This document shows positions 53,272 to 62,525 of a stretch of DNA of 64,000 nucleotides, piece after piece; within the stretch, counting starts at the first letter, position 1, and each line of letters starts with the position of its first letter. The DNA is taken from positions 1-64,000 of the forward strand of contig NZ_JAHVHT010000005.1 of the NCBI RefSeq assembly GCF_019802125.1, written 5' to 3'. A model generated the notes under the pieces. The model saw only the letters and a list, made by a program, of their open reading frames with translations. It did not search any database and was not told the DNA's origin. A program made the translations under genes and the position numbers. This stretch comes from Tateyamaria omphalii. GTDB lineage: Bacteria; Pseudomonadota; Alphaproteobacteria; Rhodobacterales; Rhodobacteraceae.

Positions 53272-54255
53272 ATGAATTTTCTAAAATCTTTGAAGGTCGC
53301 CATTGCATCCCTGACGTTGGGCTTTGGTGCGGTTTCAGCCGCAATGGCCGATGATGACGGGCCGATACTTGTCGTGAGTGGGCCCTTGTCTTGGCCCTTC
53401 TTTGCAGCCGTCAAACAGGGGTTTGACGATGGCGCGGAAACCTTCGGCCTCGATTATCAGTACATCGCGGTGACCGACACATCGAATATGACCAGCGACT
53501 ATCCGCGCTTGCTCCAGCAGGCAATCAGTCGCAATCCCCGCATGTTGTTGGTTGGCGAGTTTTTCCCCGACGGAATGGATCCGTTGATCAAGGAAGCGAC
53601 TGCATCCGGCATCCCCGTGTTGATACACAACTCCGGCCAGACGCTCTGGGAGCAAAATGGTTCGATCGGCTTCATTGGAGAAGACCCGTTTCAAATGGGG
53701 TACAAGGCCGGTGAGCTTCAGGCCGAGGCAGGGGTGACAGTGGGCTTGTGCTTCAATCAGGTTCCTGGAAACCCGACAGTTGAAGAGCGCTGCAATGGAT
53801 ACATTGCAGCGATGGAAGCGGCCAGCGTGAAAACCATCTACCAAACGATCGGCACGGGGGACGCAACAAACCCGCAAGCCATGACACAAGCAATCAAAGG
53901 CACACTTCAGGCCAATCCAGATATTGATGGCATATACACCCTGAACGCAGTGCCTGCCATGTCTGCGCTCCGTGCTGTCGAAGAGATTGGTCGCCGTGGC
54001 GAGGTGATGATCGGTACTGCCGATCTTTCAAACGAAGCGCTGCTGGCAATTCAATCTGGTGATCTGGCATTTGCGATGGATCAGCAGCCCTATCTTCAAG
54101 GTTTCATGTCCATGCAGGTAGCGTTTCAGTATCTCAACTACGGCCTTCAACCCATTGGGCATGTCAAAACCGGACCGCTGGTAATTGACCGCTCGAACGT
54201 GGACAAAACGCTCGAGGTCAACCGGAAACATGCAGGCGTTCGTGGCGCGTCCTGA
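53272..54255 (+). CDS. Sugar ABC transporter substrate-binding protein
   Basis: Periplasmic binding protein, 327 residues, with a signal peptide (VAIASLTLGFGAVSAAMA, cut before DDDGP). Ribose-type features include GPLSWPFFAAVKQGFDDG, GIPVLIHNSGQ, DGIYTLNAVPAMSAL and DLAFAMDQQPYLQGF. GGGAG lies six bases before the ATG. It is the first gene of a five-gene sugar operon: binding protein, permease, ATPase, kinase, isomerase. The ligand is probably an aldopentose or 6-deoxyhexose, judged from the isomerase and kinase (inference). Confidence 0.88.
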   Translation: MNFLKSLKVAIASLTLGFGAVSAAMADDDGPILVVSGPLSWPFFAAVKQGFDDGAETFGLDYQYIAVTDTSNMTSDYPRLLQQAISRNPRMLLVGEFFPDGMDPLIKEATASGIPVLIHNSGQTLWEQNGSIGFIGEDPFQMGYKAGELQAEAGVTVGLCFNQVPGNPTVEERCNGYIAAMEAASVKTIYQTIGTGDATNPQAMTQAIKGTLQANPDIDGIYTLNAVPAMSALRAVEEIGRRGEVMIGTADLSNEALLAIQSGDLAFAMDQQPYLQGFMSMQVAFQYLNYGLQPIGHVKTGPLVIDRSNVDKTLEVNRKHAGVRGAS

Positions 54256-54302
54256 ACGACTCCATACTTGCTGAAGTCGCAGAAACGCCAGAGGGACCGA
54301 CA

Positions 54303-55271
54303 TTGAAAAACCTTGCGCGACGTCCTGAGACCGGAGCCATTGCGGCCTTTGTCTTGACTTACTTGTTCTTTGTGCTCGCCACACCGGGAACCGGTTTCGT
54401 ATCGATCAACGGTACTGCTGGCTGGCTGAACTTGGCAGCCGAACTGGGTATCGTCGCGATCCCCGTTGGCCTATTGATGATCTCGGGTGAATTTGACCTG
54501 TCAATCGGCTCGACCGTTGGCGCTGCCTCGATGATCCTTGCGCTGGGAACCAACCAGTTCGGAGCCCCGACATGGCCCATGATTGGGTTGGCGCTGGCTG
54601 CGGGGTGTCTGATTGGCCTGGCCAACGGTCTGGCCGTGGTCAAGACGAAACTGCCCAGCTTCATCGTCACGTTGGCAACAAATTTCATTGTCATCGGCGC
54701 AACCATGGGCATTTCCCGTTTGATCGCAAACGTCACCTCGTCATCCATCTTTGCGTCCGACAGCGCAAAACTGGCATTTGCAACGAGGCTCGGTCAGGCA
54801 AACATATCGATCCTTTGGTGGGCGCTTGTCGCATACATCGGATATCGAGTGCTTAGCAAAACCGGCTTTGGCAACTGGATTTACGCCACTGGCGGCAATG
54901 AAGATGCCGCGCGTGCTGCCGGTGTGCCGGTTGAACGGGTAAAGACCTTGTTGTTCGTTGCAACCGGCTTCTGCGCGGCCCTTGTCGGTATCCTGCAAGG
55001 CATCCAGTGGAACTCGGGCAATTCGACCTATGGCATGGGCTACGTTTTCCAGGCGCCAATCGTGGTCGTAATTGGAGGCGTGCTACTGACCGGCGGCTAT
55101 GGTTCCGTTATCGGGATAGTCTTTGGCACCGCGCTTTTTGGCGTGATTTCCAGTGGCATCTTCTACACGGGTTGGAACACTGATTGGATTCAGCTTTTCC
55201 TTGGCCTGCTTCTGGCCGTTGCGGTTCTGGCCAACAACTACGTCCGGCGCCTCGCGCTGACGGCACAGTAG
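54303..55271 (+). CDS. Sugar ABC transporter permease
   Basis: A 322-residue inner-membrane permease of the RbsC/FrcC family: IVAIPVGLLMISGEFDLSIG, YATGGNEDAARAAGVPVERV and VVVIGGVLLTGGYGSVIG. A TTG start is preceded by AGAGGGA. It lies 47 bases after the binding protein. Confidence 0.88.
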   Translation: MKNLARRPETGAIAAFVLTYLFFVLATPGTGFVSINGTAGWLNLAAELGIVAIPVGLLMISGEFDLSIGSTVGAASMILALGTNQFGAPTWPMIGLALAAGCLIGLANGLAVVKTKLPSFIVTLATNFIVIGATMGISRLIANVTSSSIFASDSAKLAFATRLGQANISILWWALVAYIGYRVLSKTGFGNWIYATGGNEDAARAAGVPVERVKTLLFVATGFCAALVGILQGIQWNSGNSTYGMGYVFQAPIVVVIGGVLLTGGYGSVIGIVFGTALFGVISSGIFYTGWNTDWIQLFLGLLLAVAVLANNYVRRLALTAQ

Positions 55272-55283
55272 GGGGCGTTGGTC

Positions 55284-56066
55284 ATGACCAGTGCGCTTAT
55301 GGAACTGCGCAATATCGACAAGTTCTTTGGCTCAACCAAGGCACTGAGGAATGTCTCGATGAGCGTGCAACCGGGCAAGATCCTTTGCTTGCTGGGCGAC
55401 AATGGGGCGGGCAAATCAACGTTGATCAAAGTCCTTTCGGGCTATCACCAACCCACAAACGGCCAACTCTTTTTCGAAGGCGGCGAGACCCGGTTCTCTG
55501 GCCCACGTGAAGCCCGGCAACGGGGCATCGCAACAGTGCACCAGAATGTGGGGTCCATTCCCCTCATGAGCGTCGGTCGCAACTTCTTCCTCGGGGCCGA
55601 ACCTACGAAGGGTCCGCGATTTTTCCGCAGCATCGACACGCAAAAAGCAAATGCAATCGCTGTAGAGCAGATGCAAAAATTCGGCCTCACACGTGTCACC
55701 AACGGCGAGCAGCTGGTCGGTACAATGTCAGGCGGAGAACGTCAGGTTCTCGCAATCGGGCGCGCCATGTATTTTGGAGCGAAGATGCTCATTCTTGATG
55801 AGCCGACCTCTGCGCTGGGGGTCAAGGAAGCATCCATTGTACTCAAGATGATGCGCATCGCGCGCAAGAACGGCGCGGGCATCGTGTTCATCACACATAA
55901 CGCACGTCACGCCATGAGTGTTGGCGATGACTTCTGTGTGTTGATCCAAGGTGAAGTGGCAGCGCGCTTCAAACGCAACGAAAAAAGCCGCGAAGAAGTC
56001 CTGAACCTCATGGCCGGGGGCGAGGACATGACGGAACTCGAAGACGACCTAGAGCAGATTGACTGA
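55284..56066 (+). CDS. Sugar ABC transporter ATPase (single domain)
   Basis: A 260-residue single-domain ATPase with GDNGAGKSTLIK, TMSGGERQVLAIGRA, MLILDEPTSAL and ITHNARHAM. It has half the length of the RbsA-type ATPases elsewhere in the window and resembles FrcA, the single-domain partner of fructose/ribose importers, working as a homodimer. ATG 55284 follows a GGGGG run at a normal distance; a TTG two codons earlier is too close to it. Confidence 0.89.
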   Translation: MTSALMELRNIDKFFGSTKALRNVSMSVQPGKILCLLGDNGAGKSTLIKVLSGYHQPTNGQLFFEGGETRFSGPREARQRGIATVHQNVGSIPLMSVGRNFFLGAEPTKGPRFFRSIDTQKANAIAVEQMQKFGLTRVTNGEQLVGTMSGGERQVLAIGRAMYFGAKMLILDEPTSALGVKEASIVLKMMRIARKNGAGIVFITHNARHAMSVGDDFCVLIQGEVAARFKRNEKSREEVLNLMAGGEDMTELEDDLEQID

Positions 56067-56071
56067 TCAAC

Positions 56072-57682
56072 ATGACCTATTTCATCGGGGTAGATGTGGG
56101 CACTGGCAGTGCGCGCGCAGGACTGTTCGACGTGGACGGCAACATGATCTACGCGTGTTCACACAAGATACAGACGTGGCACCCGCGCCCAGATTTTGCA
56201 CAGCAGTCGACGACAGATATATGGGCAGCCGTTTGCCATTGTGTGCATGATGTTATTCGCTACACGGAGACGGATGTTCGGCAGATCTCGGGCATTGGGT
56301 TTGATGCGACCTGTTCCCTTGTCGCCGCGGGCGCGAAGGGATCCACAATATCCGTCTCACCCGACGGAGAGAGCGATCAGGACGTTATACTGTGGTCTGA
56401 TCACAGAGCAAAAGACATCGCCAAGCGGATTGATGGAACAGGCCACGACAGATTGCGCATTTCCGGCGGGACAATCTCTCCTGAAATGCAGATTCCCAAA
56501 CTCGTCTGGCTGAAAGAGAACCTGCCATTCGCTTGGGAAGAAACAGCTCATTTCTTTGACCTACCAGACTGGCTGACGTGGAAAGCAAGCGGGTCCCTGA
56601 AACGGTCGTTGTGCACGGTGGTCTGCAAATGGACATACGATGCTACCAAGGGCGAGCATGGCAAAGGGTGGGACAACTCATTCTTCAAGCAAATTGGGCT
56701 GGGCGATCTTGCAACCGAAAACTACAGGCGGATTGGTCAGGAGATGGCCGCGCCCGGAGAGCCGGTTGGCAACCTCACAGACGAGGCAGCCCGCGATCTG
56801 GGATTATCCAAAAAAACCCGTGTAGCCGTAGGCATGATCGATGCGCACGCGGGCGCGCTGGGAACACTCGGATGCGCTGGCGACGGCGCCACAATGGCCC
56901 TGATCGCTGGAACATCCGCGTGTCACATCACCTTGTCGGGCGCGCCCGCCTACGTTCCTGGCGTCTGGGGACCCTACCTTGGGGCGGTTCTGCCGGGTCT
57001 TTGGGTAAATGAGGCTGGTCAATCCATGGCCGGCGCAGCGCTGGATACGATCATAAATCGTCATGCTGCCGGGTTCGAATTGCGTTTCAACGCGGCACAA
57101 GCAGGCCACACTCCTCACGGTTTGCTCGAGGAGAGGGTGCTTGGTGCTGCCGAACGCGGCTTTTATGACCAATTGGCCAAGAACCGCCACATCGTACCAG
57201 ACTTCAACGGAAACAGATCACCACTCGCCGATCCGTCACGATTGGGGATGATTGTCGGCCAGAATACCGCCACAGACATGGAAGACTTGGTCGTCGATTA
57301 TCTCGCTGGCATACAATCGTTGGCATACGGGACACGGCAGATCATTGAACAACTGGAAAGCCAGTCCGTTCCAACCACGCAAATCGTCGTGAGTGGAGGA
57401 CTGGCGAAGAACCGAATCTACTGCCAATCCCATGCCGATATCACCGGATGCAAGGTCGTCATACCGGACCAGCCTGAACCCGTGCTCTTGGGATCTGCCA
57501 TGCTCGCCGCGCGCGCGTCGGGCGCGTTCCCAACTACGCTCAAGGCAATGCACGGGATGTCCAGAGGGGGCAAAACACTAGTACCTCGTTCCGAGGTTCG
57601 CGCATTCCACGACAAGAAATACAATATTTTCAAATCGCTGCAGGACCAATTCAAATCCATTCAAACAGTCATGCACGGTTGA
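56072..57682 (+). CDS. FGGY-family pentulose kinase (D-ribulokinase type)
   Basis: A 536-residue cytoplasmic kinase. The N-terminal loop reads GVDVGTGSARAGLFD; substrate-binding ILWSDHRAKDIAKRI; adenosine site LIAGTSACHITLS; FGGY signature region VSGGLAKNRIYCQSHADITG. The NGNRSPLADP segment and length match the FGGY pentulose-kinase subfamily that includes D-ribulokinase. It begins six bases after the ATPase and precedes a probable isomerase; together they would yield D-ribulose 5-phosphate from D-arabinose, or an equivalent pentulose phosphate (inference). Confidence 0.87.
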   Translation: MTYFIGVDVGTGSARAGLFDVDGNMIYACSHKIQTWHPRPDFAQQSTTDIWAAVCHCVHDVIRYTETDVRQISGIGFDATCSLVAAGAKGSTISVSPDGESDQDVILWSDHRAKDIAKRIDGTGHDRLRISGGTISPEMQIPKLVWLKENLPFAWEETAHFFDLPDWLTWKASGSLKRSLCTVVCKWTYDATKGEHGKGWDNSFFKQIGLGDLATENYRRIGQEMAAPGEPVGNLTDEAARDLGLSKKTRVAVGMIDAHAGALGTLGCAGDGATMALIAGTSACHITLSGAPAYVPGVWGPYLGAVLPGLWVNEAGQSMAGAALDTIINRHAAGFELRFNAAQAGHTPHGLLEERVLGAAERGFYDQLAKNRHIVPDFNGNRSPLADPSRLGMIVGQNTATDMEDLVVDYLAGIQSLAYGTRQIIEQLESQSVPTTQIVVSGGLAKNRIYCQSHADITGCKVVIPDQPEPVLLGSAMLAARASGAFPTTLKAMHGMSRGGKTLVPRSEVRAFHDKKYNIFKSLQDQFKSIQTVMHG

Positions 57683-57695
57683 TGGGGTTTATCTG

Positions 57696-59315
57696 ATGGA
57701 TCAATGTACAGTCTATCTGTTTGCAAGCGGTGATAGCCGCCTCGCCGCGAACGTGACATGTTGGCCGGCGCAAGAGACGATGGAAGCTGCAGTCGTTCAC
57801 GCAGTCGAAGCCCTAGGCCATGTTGTCCAACGTGCGCACGTATTTGACCCTGACAAGGGGCATGGGTTCCTCGACAGCCAACGCGCGGGACTTGATGCGG
57901 TGGCTTCAATCCCACTGGACGCCCCGGTTGTCGTAGCGGAGGCCGTGTGGCAGTATTCACATCATATTCTGCCGGGGCTGATCAGCCATAGGGGTCCAAT
58001 CCTGACGGTCGCCAATTGGTCGGGACAATGGCCAGGCCTTGTCGGTATGCTGAACCTCAATGGTTCACTCGCCAAGGCTGGTGTCACGTATTCGACGCTC
58101 TGGAGCGAGGATTTCACCGACCCCTTTTTCAGAAACGGACTGCAGAGCTGGTTGGAGCGCGGTGTCCTGCGTCATCCACAGTCTCACGTAGCTGAATTTG
58201 ATACTTCCACTGTTCCCCCCAGACTTCGTGATATCGCCACAGAGATCGCAGCTGATTTACAGCATCGCAAAGCGATCATGGGGGTGTTCGACGAGGGGTG
58301 CATGGGCATGTACAACGCCATCATTCCGGACGAGGCGTTGGCGCCACTGGGTGTTTTCAAAGAGCGATTGTCACAGTCCGCTCTCTACGCAGAAACCATG
58401 AAGGTGCCAGACGAAGAAGGGCGGGCCGTTTGCGAATGGATGGTCGCCAGAGGATTGAAACTTGACCTCGGTAACGACCCTGAAACCGAACTGACGATCG
58501 ACCAAGTCCTCCTGCAATGCAAAATGTATGTCGCGGCAGTACGGATGACAGACAGTTTCGATTGCGATTTGATCGGCATTCAGTACCAGCAAGGCCTCAA
58601 GGATCTATTGCCAGCCTCCGACCTTGTAGAAGGCATGCTAAACAACTGCGACCGTCCGCCTGTCAAAAGGCGGGATGGCAGCGTCATTCGTCCAAACCTG
58701 CCCATCATCCATTTCAATGAAGTCGATGAATGCGCTGGTCTTGACGCGCTGCTAATCAATCGTGTCCACACAGCCATCGGCCAGCCTGTTGAAACGACGT
58801 TGCACGATATTCGATGGGGTGATGATGACGGCAGTCGCTGGCAGAATGACTTCATTTGGGTTTTCGAGATTTCAGGTGCAGCGCCACCAGCGCATCATAT
58901 TGGCGGATGGGCCGGGTCGGAGAGCAAAAGGCAGCCTCCGATGTATTTTCCTTCCGGTGGCGGCACCTTGTCAGGTGTGGCACGGCCGGGGAGCATTGTT
59001 TGGTCACGCATCTACCTGGAAGATGACGAACTTCGCCTCGATATCGGCCTCGGTCACAGCGTCGAACTACCGGCACACGAAACAAAACGACGCCGCGACG
59101 CGACCACACCTGAATGGCCCATCATGCACGCCACCTTGACTGGGGTAACACGGGATCAGTTGATGGGTCGCCATAAATCAAATCATGTCCAAGTGGTGTA
59201 CGCCACGGATGACACGGCAGCGCTTGACGCTTTGATCATACGTGCCGAACTGGCGCACCAAATGGGCATCAAGGTATCCGTATTGGGCCTGGGCGCCGAT
59301 TTTCATGCGTCGTAA
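57696..59315 (+). CDS. L-fucose/L-arabinose isomerase-like protein
   Basis: A 539-residue protein whose layout resembles the metal-dependent L-fucose/L-arabinose aldose isomerases. Suggestive segments are VFDEGCMGMYNAIIPDEAL (candidate metal/catalytic Glu), DLIGIQYQQGLKDLLP (candidate Asp region), LDALLINRVH and a C-terminal LGADFH. The match is distant; a non-isomerase member is possible. Placed directly after a ribulokinase-type gene, the simplest role is to convert the imported aldose to the ketose that the kinase phosphorylates. It is the last gene of the operon and starts 13 bases after the kinase. Confidence 0.7.
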   Translation: MDQCTVYLFASGDSRLAANVTCWPAQETMEAAVVHAVEALGHVVQRAHVFDPDKGHGFLDSQRAGLDAVASIPLDAPVVVAEAVWQYSHHILPGLISHRGPILTVANWSGQWPGLVGMLNLNGSLAKAGVTYSTLWSEDFTDPFFRNGLQSWLERGVLRHPQSHVAEFDTSTVPPRLRDIATEIAADLQHRKAIMGVFDEGCMGMYNAIIPDEALAPLGVFKERLSQSALYAETMKVPDEEGRAVCEWMVARGLKLDLGNDPETELTIDQVLLQCKMYVAAVRMTDSFDCDLIGIQYQQGLKDLLPASDLVEGMLNNCDRPPVKRRDGSVIRPNLPIIHFNEVDECAGLDALLINRVHTAIGQPVETTLHDIRWGDDDGSRWQNDFIWVFEISGAAPPAHHIGGWAGSESKRQPPMYFPSGGGTLSGVARPGSIVWSRIYLEDDELRLDIGLGHSVELPAHETKRRRDATTPEWPIMHATLTGVTRDQLMGRHKSNHVQVVYATDDTAALDALIIRAELAHQMGIKVSVLGLGADFHAS

Positions 59316-59425
59316 AGCGGTCGAGATAACTTCGCAGCCACGACAGTTTGCAGGTTTTCCTGCCAACGCCCGGAACAGATTGAAACAAGCAACTCAGCCT
59401 CCTGAAATAACCTTTCCAGTCATAT

Positions 59426-59452
59426 AAACAGTTGATACCAGCAGAACTGTTT
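59426..59452. terminator. Weak hairpin between convergent genes
   Basis: Eight-base perfect arms AAACAGTT and AACTGTTT with an 11-base loop touch the stop codon of the minus-strand RND gene. AT-rich with a long loop, so a terminator role is uncertain. Confidence 0.3.
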
Positions 59453-62400
59453 CAGCCTGCCACGCTTGATAAAGTCATCAGATGAACGTCATCATCTGAT
59501 TGTTTTGGGGGATCTGCATTGAACAGGATCCGATAAAACACAGGCGCTGCAATCAGTGTCAGGACCGTCGCAAAAGCGAGACCTGCCATGATGGTGACAG
59601 CCATTGAGACAAAGAAGGCATCACTCAGAAGCGGCAACATACCAAGAATGGTGGTGGCTGCGGCAAGCATCACGGGGCGCAACCTAGACGATGAAGCCGT
59701 AACGATTGCATCGTCTAAGTGATGCTGTTCGGTGCGCACCAGATCAATCTCCTCGACCAGAACAATACCATTCTTGATAAGCATTCCGGACAGGCTGAGC
59801 ATACCCAGAAGGGCCGTGAAACTGAATGGGAGATCCGTCGCCAACAGTCCAATCACGACGCCATTTGCCGCCATCGGAACCATCAGCCAGATGATCAGCG
59901 GCTGCCTCAGCGCATTGAAAAGCACAATGGAGATCACGACCATGAGGATCACAGCCAAAGGCAACTGCTGCGCAAGACTGACATTTGCCTCAAGCGTGTC
60001 TTCATACTCACCACCCCAAGCAAGCGCATAGCCCGGCGGCAAGTCAATCGCCTCGATGTCAGCTCGGATCTCGGCCAGTACTTCCGCAGCCGACACGTCA
60101 GGCGCGATTGCGCCGGACAGTGTCAATGTCGGAACCCGGTCGCGGCGGTGATAAATGGTATCCTGCGGTATCACCGACAGGCCCTCAATGACCTGCTGCA
60201 TCGGGATGAGCCGTTGCACACTATTGGAATAGACAAGGTGATCCGTCAGACCCATTTCAGTGTCGCGCGGTGCCCGAATGATAATCGGTATTTGGCGCTC
60301 ATCCTCGCGATATACGCCGGCAGGCACACCATCCGTTGCAAAGCGCATCGTTTCGGCAATGTCGTCCCTGCTGATGCCGACGGCCTTGGCCCGTTCCGTC
60401 GCATACACCGGATGAATGACAAGTTCCTGTTCGCGCCAATCCGTTCGTAGCACCGCAAAACTGTCAGTGGCCGCGCGCATTTTGCGTTCGGCCTCGATTG
60501 CGAGCGATCTTAGAACGGACGCATCCGGGCCAGAGATGCGAAGCTGGATCGGGTCGCCTTCGCCCGGACCAAAGGCAAGCTGTTTGGCAACCAGTTCGCC
60601 CTGGGGCAGGTTCTCCGCAGCAAAGACACGCATCTCAGCCATGATGTCTGGAATCTCCAACACGTCGTTTGCGCGTACAATCAAATGGCCGAAGCTGCTG
60701 TTTGCCTTTGCGGTTGGATAGGTCAGCATGAAACGCAGCGCGCCATCACCGGCATAGGTTGTATAAGCGGTCACCTTTTCCTGTGCATCCAGCCACGTTT
60801 CCAGCACCGCTATGTCTGCCTCGGTTTCGTGGATCGTTGCGCCCTGTGGCAGTTTGTAATCCACGAAGAACAACGGCGTGTTGGAATCGGGAAAAAACTG
60901 TTCCTTCACCTGACCAAAAGAGGCAAGACAAGCCGCTGTAATCGCGACGAGGGCCACAGACACCAGCCAACGAAAGCGCAGCGCGCCTTTCAACAGCCAA
61001 GCATAGCCGCGGAAAATCAAACCGCTATATGCGTCCTGTCCGTCTGCCTGCCCCTGCACAAAAGTGTAGTGACCGATGAGCGGGGTAACCGTCAGGGCGA
61101 GGAACCAGGACAGCAGAAGCGAAATGCCAATGACCGCAAAGAGTGAGAACATGAATTCGCCCGTCGAGTCCGGACTGAGACCGATAGGGGCAAAGGCCAG
61201 CACACCGATAACGGTGGCTCCAAGAAGCGGAACTTGGGTCTTTGACGCAGCTTCCGTTGCAGCCTCACGCGAAGACTTGCCGCGCGCCATGGCCGTCTGC
61301 ATACCCTCGGCAACCACGATTGCATTGTCCACGAGCATACCCATGGCAATGATCAGCGCACCGAGTGAAATGCGTTCCATTTCAATGGAAAACAACAACA
61401 TGAACAGGAGAGTACCCAGGACCGTCAGGAACAATGTCGTGCCGACCGTAAGGGCCGCGCGCGGACCCATGAAAACAGCCAGTACCACCACCACGATGGC
61501 CACCGACATCGCAAGGTTGATTAGAAAATTGTTTGACGCCTCGTTTACGATCTTGTGCTGTTCGTAGATCGGGTGAAGATCCACACCGAGGGGCAGGGTG
61601 GCCATGATCTCGGCCAGACGCTGTTCGACCCGCTCGCCCACCTCGACGATGTTTTCAGTGGCCAGACCCGCAATACCAATGGTGAACGTTTCGGCGCCAT
61701 TGTGGCGGATAAGAATCTCGGGATCTTCGACGCGCTCGCGTGACACCGAGGCAATGTCCACGATATTGAGCACAAGTCCGTCTACACCGACCGACAAGTT
61801 TGCAATGTCCGACACCGAATTGGTGCCATTGGCAATACTTAAACGGGTGTTGTCGAGTGTGCCCGCATCTGCAAGTGAGTTTGATGTCTCAAGCGCTCCC
61901 AGAAATGCTTCCACGGGGATATTCTGATTTGCGACAACGGCGAGATTTGGTTCAACAAAAATCGCTTCTTCCGGTAGCCCCGACAATTCAACGTCCGCGA
62001 CGCCCTCAACAGCAAGAACCTCACGGCGCAGATATCTGGCGAAAGTGTGCTTTTCCTGGTCGGAGAAACCTTCGGTTGTCACAGCATAGTACATGCCGAA
62101 AACGTCACCGAACGAATCGTTCACGTAAGGCTGCGATGCACCTTGCGGAAGAAAGAGCGCGGCATCGGAGACACGCGCGCGCAGTTTGGTCCAGATGTCC
62201 GGCAGTTCCGTACCGTCGATTGTGTCAACGATCTCGACCTCGATCACAGACAGTCCGGGCGTATTGCGTGAAGTGATCTGGCCCACCTCGTCCATCTTCT
62301 GGATAGCGCTTTCCAGCGGCTCCGACACTTCGCGTGCCAACTCTTCAGCGGATGCACCGGGATACTCGGTTATAATGGCCGACACCTTGATGGTAAATGC

Positions 62401-62514
62401 CGGGTCCTCGAGCCGTCCCAGAGACAGGAACCCGCCAATTCCACCAAACAGGAATGTCAAGATAAGCAGCCAGGTGATGATCGGCCGGTCGATACTAAAA
62501 CGCGCAATATCCAT
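59452..62514 (-). CDS. RND-family efflux transporter, inner-membrane pump
   Basis: A 1020-residue AcrB-like proton-driven pump. Features in order: N-terminal IARFSIDRPIITWLLILTF helix, ASAEELAREVSEPLESAIQ, the RND motif GMLVDNAIVVAEGM (charged Asp in TM4 region), LLSWFLALTVTPLIG, a large periplasmic domain, and the second-half helices (LPLAVILMVVISIVLF, SLSGMLIKNGIVLVEEID, PVMLAAATTILGMLPL). Length is typical. The substrate range is not predictable. It follows the adaptor gene by 11 bases; no outer-membrane factor lies in the window. Confidence 0.93.
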   Translation of the reverse strand: MDIARFSIDRPIITWLLILTFLFGGIGGFLSLGRLEDPAFTIKVSAIITEYPGASAEELAREVSEPLESAIQKMDEVGQITSRNTPGLSVIEVEIVDTIDGTELPDIWTKLRARVSDAALFLPQGASQPYVNDSFGDVFGMYYAVTTEGFSDQEKHTFARYLRREVLAVEGVADVELSGLPEEAIFVEPNLAVVANQNIPVEAFLGALETSNSLADAGTLDNTRLSIANGTNSVSDIANLSVGVDGLVLNIVDIASVSRERVEDPEILIRHNGAETFTIGIAGLATENIVEVGERVEQRLAEIMATLPLGVDLHPIYEQHKIVNEASNNFLINLAMSVAIVVVVLAVFMGPRAALTVGTTLFLTVLGTLLFMLLFSIEMERISLGALIIAMGMLVDNAIVVAEGMQTAMARGKSSREAATEAASKTQVPLLGATVIGVLAFAPIGLSPDSTGEFMFSLFAVIGISLLLSWFLALTVTPLIGHYTFVQGQADGQDAYSGLIFRGYAWLLKGALRFRWLVSVALVAITAACLASFGQVKEQFFPDSNTPLFFVDYKLPQGATIHETEADIAVLETWLDAQEKVTAYTTYAGDGALRFMLTYPTAKANSSFGHLIVRANDVLEIPDIMAEMRVFAAENLPQGELVAKQLAFGPGEGDPIQLRISGPDASVLRSLAIEAERKMRAATDSFAVLRTDWREQELVIHPVYATERAKAVGISRDDIAETMRFATDGVPAGVYREDERQIPIIIRAPRDTEMGLTDHLVYSNSVQRLIPMQQVIEGLSVIPQDTIYHRRDRVPTLTLSGAIAPDVSAAEVLAEIRADIEAIDLPPGYALAWGGEYEDTLEANVSLAQQLPLAVILMVVISIVLFNALRQPLIIWLMVPMAANGVVIGLLATDLPFSFTALLGMLSLSGMLIKNGIVLVEEIDLVRTEQHHLDDAIVTASSSRLRPVMLAAATTILGMLPLLSDAFFVSMAVTIMAGLAFATVLTLIAAPVFYRILFNADPPKQSDDDVHLMTLSSVAG

Positions 62515-62525
62515 CTGCCTTACCC

